From Tubiluchus corallicola (Eukaryota; Priapulida; Priapulimorpha; Priapulimorphida; Tubiluchidae), in assembly GCA_030141605.1 (NCBI GenBank), contig JAQGDQ010000102.1:105676-169675 (forward strand): a DNA stretch of 64,000 nucleotides, read 5' to 3'. The translations under genes were made by a program, and so were the position numbers. The notes beneath the pieces are model-generated. The model saw only the letters and a program-made list of their open reading frames with translations. It made no database searches and was not told the origin of the DNA. Below, piece by piece: positions 10,763 through 21,990 of the stretch (position 1 is the stretch's first letter; the number at the start of each line of letters is the position of its first letter).

Positions 10763-13700
10763 TATTTTATATTCAAACTTTATTTACAATTTTTTGCAAA
10801 TTTCTTTATAATAGTTTTCTACGTTTAGGCGATAACAGTAAAATAAACCCAACATACTGAGTGACTTGTTCTTTCTTTTAAGCTAGGCGTACTCCAATTT
10901 TAGTAACGTGACAACCACCTGCTCCTCGTCTTCCCCATGTATAGTCCCTCCTACAAGGTCGCTTTTTGGCAAAGGTAACGTGTAGCGTGAAAAACTAACA
11001 CCTGCGTTAAAACACATGAGTTTGTTTTATGCATAACATCTGACTTGTTCTCAAGCCTCCCATCTGTCACTTTGACTGATTTTTCTCATCGCTGATTGCA
11101 ATGATATATAAGCACAAAATCCAGAAGAGCTGAAATGTGTCCAACAAGACGTTTTCGGCAAACTTTAGTATCTCATTGACTTTATTATCTCATTGACTGT
11201 TATTTCCATCCCAGAGAACAGTTAAGATGGCGCATTGCAAGGTGGGCCTATACTTAAACAAATACAAAGCAAGTTATACTATTAAATGCTTCCGAAATAT
11301 TTAATAGAATAATTATATTCTAATTTCGTGCAGTGGTTACCTGCATTTATTATCAATATCAGCGTCATTATTATTACCATTACCACCATCATCATCATCA
11401 TCGTCTTATCTTCGCCATCATCATCATCCCAATCATTATTATTGTCAGAATTGATGTCCTACTGTTTTACTGCCACCATATCACTTTTTTAATTAGTAAT
11501 ACTATACTTTTATTGGCAGAACTGTTCCCCTGTTTTCAGGTCGAAAATTAGACCTTCTCTCTTGCATTGCCCAGGTCCACGGGAAGGCCCCAATTCTATT
11601 TGCCATTTCTTTGATCGTCGTATCCTCTGTCCTGGCGATTTCCAAGATAACTACAGCACGTTTGTTCTTTGCTATATCACTAGTGCAATCCATAAATCCA
11701 CGACTCTTCATCAATTCAATTTAATTAAAATTTAGCAAATATTCTTCATTCTTCTACGGTTAGTCATGTATTCGCTGTAAACATAATCAATCAATCATTT
11801 CGCATAATAACTCGAAAGCCTTGCAATCTAGGGTCACGAAACTCACAGGACGGGTTGACTAGGGCAGGAAAGGCAGCAGTGTGGCGACTTTTGGCCCGTG
11901 GCCAATGGGTCAGTGGCAGGATGGTTCACAAGTATTTAGGTATTAACAGGATAGATGTGCCCCTGGTATTTTAAAAAGTGGAACTCTTGTTGGCCCGAGA
12001 TAGTAGCCAACGTATGAAAATAAGGGCAACCGGCCTTACTTCTCTTCTTTAGGCTTCCCTTTTTTTCAATTGTTTTCACGTGTATTTAGACATTGCTGGG
12101 GTTTCAGAAAGCTGGGATTCCTTAAGGACCAGAGATAGGAGCTAAAGCCGGAAAACGGGGTCATATGAAATAACTCCCTAAGTATAAAAACTAGAATCAC
12201 AAAAGTTGCAGTACAGCACCTCACATCATACAGGATGGTGTAGGAAAGCTGACCTCTGAGCCAAAGGTCACAGCGACAGGAACCAAAATGAGAAAAACAG
12301 GTGAAATGACTTTGTCAGTCAGCTTCTTTTGCAGTATAAGACTAGGAGTCTACATTTTTGCATGTATGACGGCACTGTCTTGTCATCCCGTCCGTCATCC
12401 GTTTCCATTTTACTTCCGTACATTGTTCGAAATTCCGAAAACTGTCTACGAAGCTGTGTTGTGAAACCACTTTAATTGTTTTTGACTATAGTTGACTACA
12501 GTTGGGTGGATAGGCAGTATTGTGGCTATTGTGGCTGAAAGCACATAATATCGTAATTTTCTAGCTATCGAACCTAGCCATGTTTTTCTTCCTTGAGCTT
12601 GCAATGCCTCATCTTCTATAAAGGAATACAAACTAGAAGAGATCTGCTTATACAATATAGGGCATTGTGAGGTTTTGACCCCTAATGTTACTAACATAAC
12701 AAATGTCAGTAATGTACAGACTTTCCACACAGTGTAAATCTGCTACATTGTTACAATTAATGATGGGAAGAACCATAAGCAGCTGTGCATGTTTGTATAT
12801 AGTGTGAAGGTACTAACACAATGCAGTTGTTGGCAGTTTTGAGTCTTGGACTCGCTTGTTCTTGAATTCCTGTACCCAAAATCTAAAAGTACGGAGTTCA
12901 AATATAGTCTCAGTCCCATTTTTAACAGATTACAAACAGTCCACCATAAACTGACATTCTTAAAATTAAGACTGCGTGTAATTAATTACCGCGGTTAGTT
13001 TTTTTTAAGATGCAGAACGCTGAAAACATCATTCTCGTTACTGATTTGCAAATGAGTATGTGCATTAATTAGCTCGAATTGCTTCTGACAAATTTTTAGA
13101 CTGTGAATAATTGTTATGCTGAATTCACCACTTACCTTGATATTCTCACACTTATAATTGAAATCTCTTTGGCTAACTCTAAAATAAATCATTACATTTT
13201 TCCTGTGAAGGCTTATATGGCAGCATCAGCAAGTGCAGCTCTAGCATAGATGCTGACAAGTTTTACTCATGTGCTTTCTTAAACATCATGATGCGCCGTC
13301 TATTGAGGGAAAACCTGAAACCTTAGTAATGAAACTAGGCGGAGCTCCTATTAACTGTTACTAAATTCAGCAACACCAGGACTAGCTTATTTTCATTGAT
13401 GTTAGTTTGCCAAAATAATAGTTCATTACTTAGACCTGTGTTTCTGCTAGGGCTTTCATATTTTTTGATAGGCATTTAGGTATTGTGGCGTGGATGTGCT
13501 ATAAGCATTTTTCCAGAAATCTGAATCTATCAAAGTTTTGAGATAGGGTCCAAAATGCAAAGTTAGGGGTACCTACTTGTGGTGACGTTTTAGAAGCAGA
13601 GGGCTACAAAACAAAATTCACAAAACAAATTCCCTGGGCAAAGTGATCGCGGAGTAGGTGTTTCTTGAATTAGTTTTCTTTAAGCGCAAGTTGTTCCTAC

Positions 13701-14300
13701 AGTTTTTGAGGTAGGGCCACAATTTTTAGTACATATAGGTAGGCGGGGGTCACGGTCTTGTGCATCATTGAAAGTGGCTCATGTGCGTGCAGGAAATTTT
13801 CTACTAGGGGGCAAAACTAACATTTGAGGTTCAGGATATAAATGCCCCGAGAGTCGAACGGCACTGGATTGTAGCACATCAAATGAAAGGACTAGATGAG
13901 ACGAAATGAATGATATAAATTACTATGAGTAATTCTCAAAATGGATCACGTTAACTAAAATTAGCTTAGGCTTCAGATGTTCTTCAGATGGCAAAAATAA
14001 TTTTCTTTATTTCTGATTTCTGTAGTTTTGTTTTCCCGCTGCTGACTACTCTGGTTATTAAGTTATTGAAAAGCAGGTTGTTTCGAACACTTTGGCTTAG
14101 ACTGTTAACTTACTAAGCAGCAGATTTAAATGTACGCTGGGCAATGGTGTGCATAATGCTTGCTGTCCAAAGCAGTGTAGTTTCCTGCATTTTCGATAAT
14201 TCGGAGGGCATAGACTGTTTTTAATTCAATTCAAATTCAATTCAATTTATTTATTTCACATCAATATCAATATACTTGTAACGTACATATAATGTACATC
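10763..14300. other. Mostly unassigned DNA
   Basis: Contains a short CAT/TCA microsatellite near 11380-11440 and the small ORF at 12446-12730. It also has segments near 12110-12240 and 13500-13850 that resemble other parts of the window (for example GCTGGGATTC, then CAGAGATAGGAGC, compare 26275-26320), suggesting an old dispersed repeat. No exon chain was found. Confidence 0.4.
12446..12730 (-). CDS. Possible small secreted peptide ORF
   Basis: A 94-codon ORF starting with MWKVCTLLTFVMLVTLGV, a good signal-peptide shape, followed by CPILYKQISSS and an unremarkable tail with no further Cys pattern. A TATA-like CTATATAC lies about 75 bases upstream on the same strand. It could be a single-exon secreted peptide, a first exon, or chance. 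No homologue is recognised. Confidence 0.25.
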   Translation of the reverse strand: MWKVCTLLTFVMLVTLGVKTSQCPILYKQISSSLYSFIEDEALQAQGRKTWLGSIARKLRYYVLSATIATILPIHPTVVNYSQKQLKWFHNTAS

Positions 14301-14302
14301 AT

Positions 14303-14674
14303 TGTTGTGTTTCTTTCTCTCGGAAGGCTCGTAGAGAAAACAAGAAAACACGTTGTCAAATTAAACTGGTTTATTGTGTGAGAATTCCACAACACAAAGT
14401 ATGAAGGAACACGAAATATGTACAGAAAAGTGATAGGAAAATAGCATACGATAACCTGAGAATCGGAGATTAATCTGAGAATGCGAGAATAAACTTGAGC
14501 GGCCAGCTCCGCCTTATATATCAGTGCAAATGGACAACATCAGAACAATCTAGAAACTACTACGCACATCGCCTATAGAAAGTTCTAGAATCTACGATTG
14601 TTTCTACAAAGTAAAAAGATTGGTTCTACTATACTATAGAACATTCTACAATATTCTAGTGGATCTCCACAACA
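14303..14674 (-). mobile_element. 3' LTR of a Ty3/Gypsy element, minus orientation
   Basis: Bounded by TGTTGTG and CACAACA inverted ends (TGTTGTGT at 14303, CCACAACA ending 14674). On the minus strand it has TATATAAGGC near 14521 as promoter and AATAAA near 14372 as poly(A) signal. The purine-rich GGTGAGGAGG directly upstream (minus strand) is a good polypurine tract for plus-strand priming. Confidence 0.75.
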
Positions 14675-15875
14675 CCTCCTCACCAAAACTGATGCTGCCT
14701 CTAAAGTATCAGCAACAAAGTCTCTCTTGGCTTGGGTGTTCTCTTGGATCGTCTGGGGTTGTACGGTCCTTACGCTGGCACAGGCATGAGCAGAGGTGCT
14801 CCGGTCTGCTTCAGAGTTTCTGACAGTTCTTCCAGGATCTCCATTGGATGATCAGGTGGAACCTTAAGAGAAAAGTCCGTCTCATCACCAGGTTCATAGT
14901 ACTCTGCAGAAGCGTAGCACAGACGTAGCTGTTCCCAGTATCGTCTCCACACTGAACCATGAGGAAGAACCTTAACGTTGAAGCAGCGAGTACCCAGAGA
15001 CTTCTTGATGACCGCTGGTACCCGCGAGGTCCATACTACAGTGCATAGACAGGCTCTCCAGCCCTGTACTGCTTGGTGACCTCGGCGACACCGCCCGAGT
15101 CTGTAGTTGACCGAGATGACTCCCTGGTTTGCTTGCCATGAGAGGTGTGCGCTGGCGAGGGTAGCAGAGAGTCGATCCTTGTCCGTATCTGCCGAGACAT
15201 CAAGAGTTCACTCGCAGAGAATCCATAGGATGTCAATGTTCTCCTGAGTGCTTGCTTGAATATCTGCACCAAGCGTTCTGCTGCTCCATTGGTAGCTCTG
15301 GAACTCCTCAGACACGAAGGTTGATGCATTGTCTGTGACCAGCGTGTGAGGGAATCCGAAGTGAGCGAAGTCTTCTTCCAGCAGATCTAGAGTGGCTCTA
15401 AAAGATGTGGAAGACGTAGGGTGAATGCATGGATACGCTGAATAAGCATCCGTGATCACCAGCCAGTTCATACCCATGAAGTTAATGGCGTGATCCAGGT
15501 GTAAGCCGATAGGGTGTGTCCAAGATATTCCACACTTGGTTGTGCAAATAAGCTTTTTTTCACGACAACATCTGAGTCCTTTGTCGTTCAGACGAGTGAG
15601 CAAGCGTCTCAGGTTGCTCAGGTGGTCATTGGCGTCTTGTCCGCAGACGAGCATATAGTCTTGGAAGACGGCAACTCCAGGCAGATCACTGGTCAGGTTC
15701 TCCATGATCTCCTGAAAGTAACCAGGTGCTGACTTGATTCCGAAAGGGAGTCGTTGCTGCAAGAGTACCCCAGGGTGGGTGCTGAGAGCTAGCCTGCATT
15801 GACTCTCGCGTGCCAGCTTAATCTGGTTGTAGGCATCAGCAAGGTCGATCTTCGTTGTAGCCGTATCCACTTCCC
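14675..15875 (-). pseudogene. Broken Ty3/Gypsy pol: RT and integrase fragments
   Basis: On the minus strand, 15870-15560 codes a reverse transcriptase palm segment (KIDLADAYNQIKL, LPFGIKSAPGYFQ), then VFQDYMLVCG at the YxDD position, where the second Asp is replaced by Tyr. The rest of RT and all of RNase H are missing, and the frame runs straight into integrase core (ITDAYSAYP, then TLVTDNAS). A frameshift leads to 15329-15036, with the NGAAERLVQIFKQAL segment holding the third integrase acid. The 5' half (gag, protease, 5' LTR) is absent. The coding match stops near 15875, beside the (GT)n/(GC)n tract. The copy is dead. Confidence 0.85.
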
Positions 15876-15889
15876 AGCTTCTGCATCAG

Positions 15890-15941
15890 TTGTGTGTGTG
15901 TGTGCGCGCACGCGCGCGCGCGTGCGTGCGTGCGTGTGTGT
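15890..15941. repeat. Alternating purine-pyrimidine tract (GT)n(GC)n
   Basis: About 50 bases of GTGTGTGTG, GCGCGCACGCGCGCGCG, TGCGTGCGTGCG, GTGTGTG. Strict alternation with a CpG core is the strongest type of Z-DNA-forming sequence. It marks the truncated end of the Gypsy fragment. Confidence 0.9.
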
Positions 15942-16019
15942 TTCAGACGCAGGTGAGACACCACCAGAGTTCCACAGAGTTTTCTTGTCTTATGAGTTTA
16001 ATGCATTAAAAAGTTTTTT

Positions 16020-16043
16020 GTGTTGTTGTTGTTGTTGTTGTTA
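16020..16043. repeat. (GTT)n microsatellite
   Basis: About eight GTT units, just after the Z-DNA-type tract. Confidence 0.85.
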
Positions 16044-18850
16044 GGTCTTAGGTGTTTTAATACAACAGGGGCAACTGACACTAACTAAGAAAAAAGACAA
16101 GCTTTGGTAAAAACTATTCTGGATTTACATAATTACACGATGTAATCAATGTTCTAGGCCATTCTTGTCGCATGGACACGTCACTACTGCCGAGTGATGA
16201 CAGTTAAAAAACAATAAACAATACAAAGGAAAATGAAAAATGCCCCTATAATAAATTTGCAGCTGCACACGCTGAAGAAACTGATTGTTAAACAATGCGA
16301 TTGCAGTGACTGTAACGAAAAGGAAAATAGGGCTATAACACTGATTACGTCACATGGGTGATACTAGTACATTACACAGAAAGATCATCATTTTATCTGG
16401 GAAGAATTGGCGCAAAACACAGTAACTGTTTCTCTACGTAACTAAAATAAACAACGCCAACTCTTTAGAAAGAAATCAGTTTACTCAATTGTACTTAGTG
16501 ATTTGCATTTACGCTACACCTAAATGTTCTGCAAGTCACAGAAATATTACAATCTGTTATTATAGGTACAAAATACATGAAATTTTTGTACGTGGGTCTT
16601 GGATAAATGACTCAGACAAATGACATTGAATCGGGTTGATCCTAAAATCAACAGGAAACCTTTCAGAAGAATGAAACTGAAAGTACTACAAATTTAATAA
16701 GCTCATGGCAAAGAATATAAACCACAGAAAGTAGGGAAATCCTACTGCGCAGTAGTTCGCGCAGTTAGTGTCGCCCTAGCGGCAGTTCAGTACGGACTGT
16801 TGTTGTCAGGTACGCAACAGCACAAGCTGTGGGTACTGTAGCAAATGAATTGATGAGACCATCAAAAGCAGGCTGGTTAACAGGCGCTCATAAATTGCTC
16901 AGCAGTGAGTTGCAAAAACACAAATAAAAATATCTTTTTAAATTTCGCAAGGATGCTGCCAAGTAATTATAATAAAATGTTAATTGTACCACAGTTTTGT
17001 AACTTTTGTTACAAATGGATACATTTGTATTGTATATATTTAATATATTTTGTACACTAAGCAAAGACTGCAAGGCCTACTTCTCTCTTTGGTGATTTAT
17101 AGCAGCTGTTATATTTTTGAATATTATTTAAAGCAAGGATAAAACATTTAGAATAATTAGTAGTTAAAATAAAAATTATTATATTCATATCTCATAAAAA
17201 TTAATAGGTTTATTTACAAAAGAAGTTAAGAAAGTTGATCAAAAAGAAAGTTTGCAAATACCTGGCTTATGTAGTATTCGATTTCTGGAGAAATATTTTT
17301 TCTAAAAAACATTCCTATTTAATATGTTCTTATCAGGAAATATAACTTGAAGAAATATTAGGCCTGACTTTCATGTGTAATACCTTTCATAGAAAAAAAA
17401 TCGATTTTTTCAGAAGAGCAAATAATTTTCCAGAACAAAACTTAATCTAAGCATCTGCATGTTTTGTTAATTCCAAGTTAAAAATGTTTAAAAAGCATAT
17501 AATAGGCCTTTGCTATGAGTTGGAGTTGGTTATAAAATCACGTTGAACAAATGGAGATGCATTTACGACATTACTCCTCTTGTTTATTATCAGTGAACAA
17601 AAAATAACTGAACGAAACATCAGAACTGTCATCCTAAGCAGCCGACATTACTTCCACCTCTATAACAACCAACTAACTAGGTCAAAATCTAGTTACAGAA
17701 TTCAGGTGAGAAGCCAATCTGGCGCATACATTAGAATCTGCATGCGTGTCATAACACCTTATATATCATGTGCAGACATTACATATATTTAGCCTTATTT
17801 TTCAAGATTCAGTTAGGCTTACATCAAAATAAATGTTCATTAAATACAGTTTGCTTACGTGTAAAAAATGTACTTGTATAAGCGTACTAATAAAACACCT
17901 GTGGCTAAATCCACTGACAAGTCTTGATAAATATTATTTATTGATGGGCTTAAATTAGTTGATTTTATACAGGCCTAGGGCAGTGATTTTATATAGTTAA
18001 ATATATAGGCTCAGCTTCATAAAATCTAATTTTCGGTATTTGACTCAAACTTAGCTGATCTTATTTGTTTTTCTTTTGTTTTGTTTATTAATCAGACTCT
18101 TTAGTTATTAGTTTAATGCATGTATTTTGCAGCTTGATTCAGTTCCCTATTTGAAAGTTTGTTTAAATTTCTGTTTGGCTAGCTTGCTTATCATTTTATT
18201 TAATTTGTTTTTATTATTTTTTATTTAGTATTATTGTTATTATTTTGCATGTTTTTCTCATATTGAGTTATGCATGGACGATATGACAGCTTGAGTTTTG
18301 ATCATTTTTTATTCATTTGTACCACATTATTTGGCTTTTGCTTACCATTGCTTTTTGTTTATCATTTTCCTGTATGTTTAGATATCTTTGATTGCATTTT
18401 CATCCTTCAGTTATTTAAAGTTGATTAGAGAATTTTATACAGATCAAGTTGCTAAGTAAAATAGTAATAATGTAATTTCACTACTATTCATGAGTGAAAT
18501 AGTTACAGTGTCATCCCAATAATCCTCTTGGTCTTTCGCCATCCTATTTCTATTGTGATAATTAAATACATTTACTTGCCTCATTTATATCACGAATATG
18601 GAAATAAATGCACGTTTTGAATTGAATTGAATATATGAAGCACTGTATCATGCAATTACTTGTTGTGTGCATGCGTGCGTGTGCGAATTATTTATATACA
18701 AACCTACAATATAATATATGTGCAATTATATAGATTAATTGCAGGGCACGTAAATGGGTGCAATTTTTAATGTGCCAAACTCGCTCCCTCGCATTGGAGT
18801 AAAATGACCAAGAAACAAATGGCAGAACCTTCAACAAAAGGAAAAGAAGG
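16044..18850. other. AT-rich intergenic DNA, no gene recognised
   Basis: Only short ORFs with no convincing domain. There is a small CpG-richer patch near 16740-16830. The end near 18600 (AATAAATGCACGTTTTGAATTG plus AATTGAAT) resembles a retrotransposon 3' tail. Confidence 0.4.
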
Positions 18851-18852
18851 AT

Positions 18853-19000
18853 CTCTCTCTCTGTCTCTGTCTCTCTCCCTCACCCTCTCTCTGTCTCTCT
18901 CTTTCTTTCTCTTTCCCTCCATTTCACTGTTTCTCTTCCTCTCCCTCTCTCTTTCTCTTTCTCTCTCTCTCTCTCTCCCTTCCTCTCTTTCTCTCTAAGA
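18853..19000. repeat. (CT)n-rich microsatellite
   Basis: About 150 bases of CTCTCT/TCTCTC with CCTC and TTTC interruptions on the plus strand, ending against AGAGAGGGAGGGAGAG. The two can form a short hairpin. Confidence 0.9.
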
Positions 19001-19677
19001 GAGGGAGGGAGAGAAAAATCAATAAATCAATAAAAAATGCATTACTTTTTTACATAGTAGGCAACCCATCACGCAGTCAGCTAGCCTCTTTCCTCAAGAA
19101 AAACAATAAAATTTCACTTACAAGAAAACTGAAGAAGTATTTGCAAGTACATAATACAAACTTATTGCTACAATTTTTTTTCCTTTTCATGAAATGTTTT
19201 CAGTTTTTTAAACTAATAATTGCTTTTAATTGAGATATCCTTCTTTTATTAAAAATGCAAAAGTGATTTTGGCTTATCGAAATTGCCCGTATGCCAACAT
19301 TATTGGTGAACTTCCTTTTTCGTCACTTCCTTTTTATACACTTTGCTCATGGTACACAGCTCCATCAATTTGATTAATAACTGACTCTCTTGGCGCACAA
19401 TCCATTGTCTTTCGAGACAGAAGGATGCCAACAACAATGGTACTAGATTTATAATAGCCCTCAACGTTTTCTACAAGATACGGCACTTTTTAATTTAATA
19501 ACAAGACTAAAATAGTCATTGACGTAACTTATGCAAACTGCAGCGAAAATTTGTTTCGTTCGAGTTTTACAATTCACATTACAACAATAACATATCAACG
19601 CAAGTTCAAGAGTTCTGCTCTTTAAATTTATCCACGTCGTTCAGCAAATCGCTAAGTGAAAATAGCTTTCAGAGGGA

Positions 19678-19832
19678 GGCGAGTGAACTGTGACAGAGTG
19701 AACTGTGACAGAGTAAACTGTGACAGAGTGAACTGTGACAGAGTGAACTGTGACAGAGTGAACTGTGACAGAGTGAACTGTGACAAAGTGAACTGTGACA
19801 GAGTGAACTGTGACAGAGTGAACTGTGACAGA
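19678..19832. repeat. 15-base minisatellite, ten copies
   Basis: GTGAACTGTGACAGA repeated about ten times, with single substitutions in two units (GTAAAC, GACAAA). A 15-base unit keeps a fixed frame, so both strands are open across it (peptide repeats DRVNC on plus, LSQFT on minus). No leader or domain supports a protein. Confidence 0.95.
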
Positions 19833-21299
19833 CTAGTACCGTCATACAACTGCTAGGCTCCGATCACAACGCGGAGACAAGCTTAGACAACAAACACAAG
19901 ACTGAAACTGGAAGATGGCAATTAAACTGGCAAGCTGAATTGCAATGTTTGGCCTACGCATGCTCTCGTACTGCAACAGTTCTCTGAGGCTCCACTCCAC
20001 AAATTAATATGAGAAATAACTTCGAGCTACGTTGATTGCTTTTCTCAATTTACTTATTAAACACGCAACGAGCATAAACGTCTTGAGTTTCTTCACTATC
20101 AACTATGAATTCATTTTCACACATCAAAATACAATATCGTACACATTAATAAACAATAAATAAAATGATTTGAGTAGTGCGAGGTGAGTGTACGACCATA
20201 CGGTCATTAACACATTCACCTTACTTAAATGAAAAAATTATTAAAGTTATGCGTGCTTTTGTAGATGACTTAATGTAATTGATGTAATAAAGTAAATGAT
20301 GTAATAATAGCAAGGAAATATAGGGAAAACAATATGTAATTACGATTTTGATTTCAGGAAATGATTAGCTCCACTGTACACAAGAAATCAAAAAGAATAG
20401 AGAAAAACTGATACAACTATTATAAAGAGCATTTAATTTGTTTTAATTAGAAAACATTTGTTTTAATGCCCATTATTCGCAGCATTGAATGCCAGAAATG
20501 AACAGTGGTAAGATTTACGTTAGTTTCTCACCGAGACTAGTGCATTACTCTTTTCTTTTTCCCTTCATTCATTTTTGATTTCTGACAAGAGTGAGTAAAA
20601 AGAACTTTAAAGAGCACATTAAAGATGCTCTGAGTAGAAACCGCGAATGGTTTTTTTTAGATCAGTGACGGGAACACCCATCTTAAGTGATTTTGAGCCT
20701 TGAGTAAAATAACTCAGCTTATTACGTATAGCATAAAGTTCATCGACAATACAAAAAGAAAAAAAATTAGATTAAGTGTATTTACGTGACTAGCATATGT
20801 ATTAAAACAACCTACCAAGAAATCGCGAAGTGCTACAAAAGCAAACAATGAAATTGATTGTTAATTAAATAGCAGGGGTTAATAAATGTTAACTAAATCA
20901 TACCAAAATACCACATTAATCGAATCAACAAAAATGTAAACAACAAATTAATAACTCATGACTTTAATTCAAAACACCATATAAATATCGAATAAGAATT
21001 ATGTAGGACATAAAGTCCGTAGGCCTACTTTTCGACGCAAAGGGTAACCTATATAGATGATAGAGACGCTAATACTAGCACTAATGAGAGGGTTTTCGGT
21101 TGAATGCTGACTCCCCGATTGGTGCGCCACGGATAATGTTCTTTGCCTTCTGACCTGTTTCCACTAGAAGTAGCTCCAACAACTCGACAGTTCCCTAAAT
21201 TATTCTTCACCTTGTGCATTACGTGAAGTTTGTACTGCAAGATTTGTCTTTTTACAATATAATTACCAGGGATTATTTAATCACAAAAACGAATCGTGA

Positions 21300-21420
21300 T
21301 CAGAGAGAGAGAGGAGAATAAGTGAGACAGAGAGGGTGCGCGAGAGAGAAAGAGAAAGAAGTGATAAAAAGAGAGTGAGCGAGAGAGAGCTAAAGAAAAC
21401 AGGAGAGAGAGTGAGAGGTC
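21300..21420. repeat. (GA)n-rich tract
   Basis: AGAGAGAG with GTGAG, CGAGAG and AAAGAG interruptions over about 120 bases. The purine strand is plus. Confidence 0.85.
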
Positions 21421-21896
21421 TTTTCATCACTTCAGATGCTTTGATCAGATAAGAATACAGCAAAATACAGTATTATGTAGTAATTAACGAAGCATGTTTG
21501 TTACACAAAAGGCTCTCTATGTAACAATTCAGCATTATGTAATAAAAATGCTGCATTGTGTCTTAAAAAAATGTCATTATGTAACAATTTTGCGTCATTA
21601 AGTAATAATCATTTACATAAATGATGCAATGTCTAACATAGGTTAGATCGTAGTCTCATGGTCTAGATGTGGTGTAATTATTGGATTGGATCAGCTTCTT
21701 TCTGTTCTAAATGTGGCTCTAGCTCTAGCTCATTCTTGTCTGGTACATCAAAGCTCTTCCTGTCACAAATGTAATCTATTTGAGATCCGGTTTGGCTGAG
21801 TTTTGGTCTAACATGGGCATAAATTCGTCAATATGAGTAACTGAACAATGGTCCCAAATGATAAATTGTATGTTTTGATGCGGCACGGATCCCTAG

Positions 21897-21990
21897 TTCT
21901 TGGTCATGCTATTGGAATTTCTTGTACAAATTTATGTTTGAAATTCTTGGTCATGCTATTGGAATTTCTTGTACAAATTTTGTTTGAAAT
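21897..21990. repeat. 47-base tandem duplication
   Basis: The segment starting TTCTTGGTCATGCTATTGGA and ending with TTTGAAAT is present twice in a row, almost identically. Confidence 0.85.

Noticed and set aside
18804-18998. ORF coding a Ser-Leu repeat
   Set aside because: Translation of a CT microsatellite.
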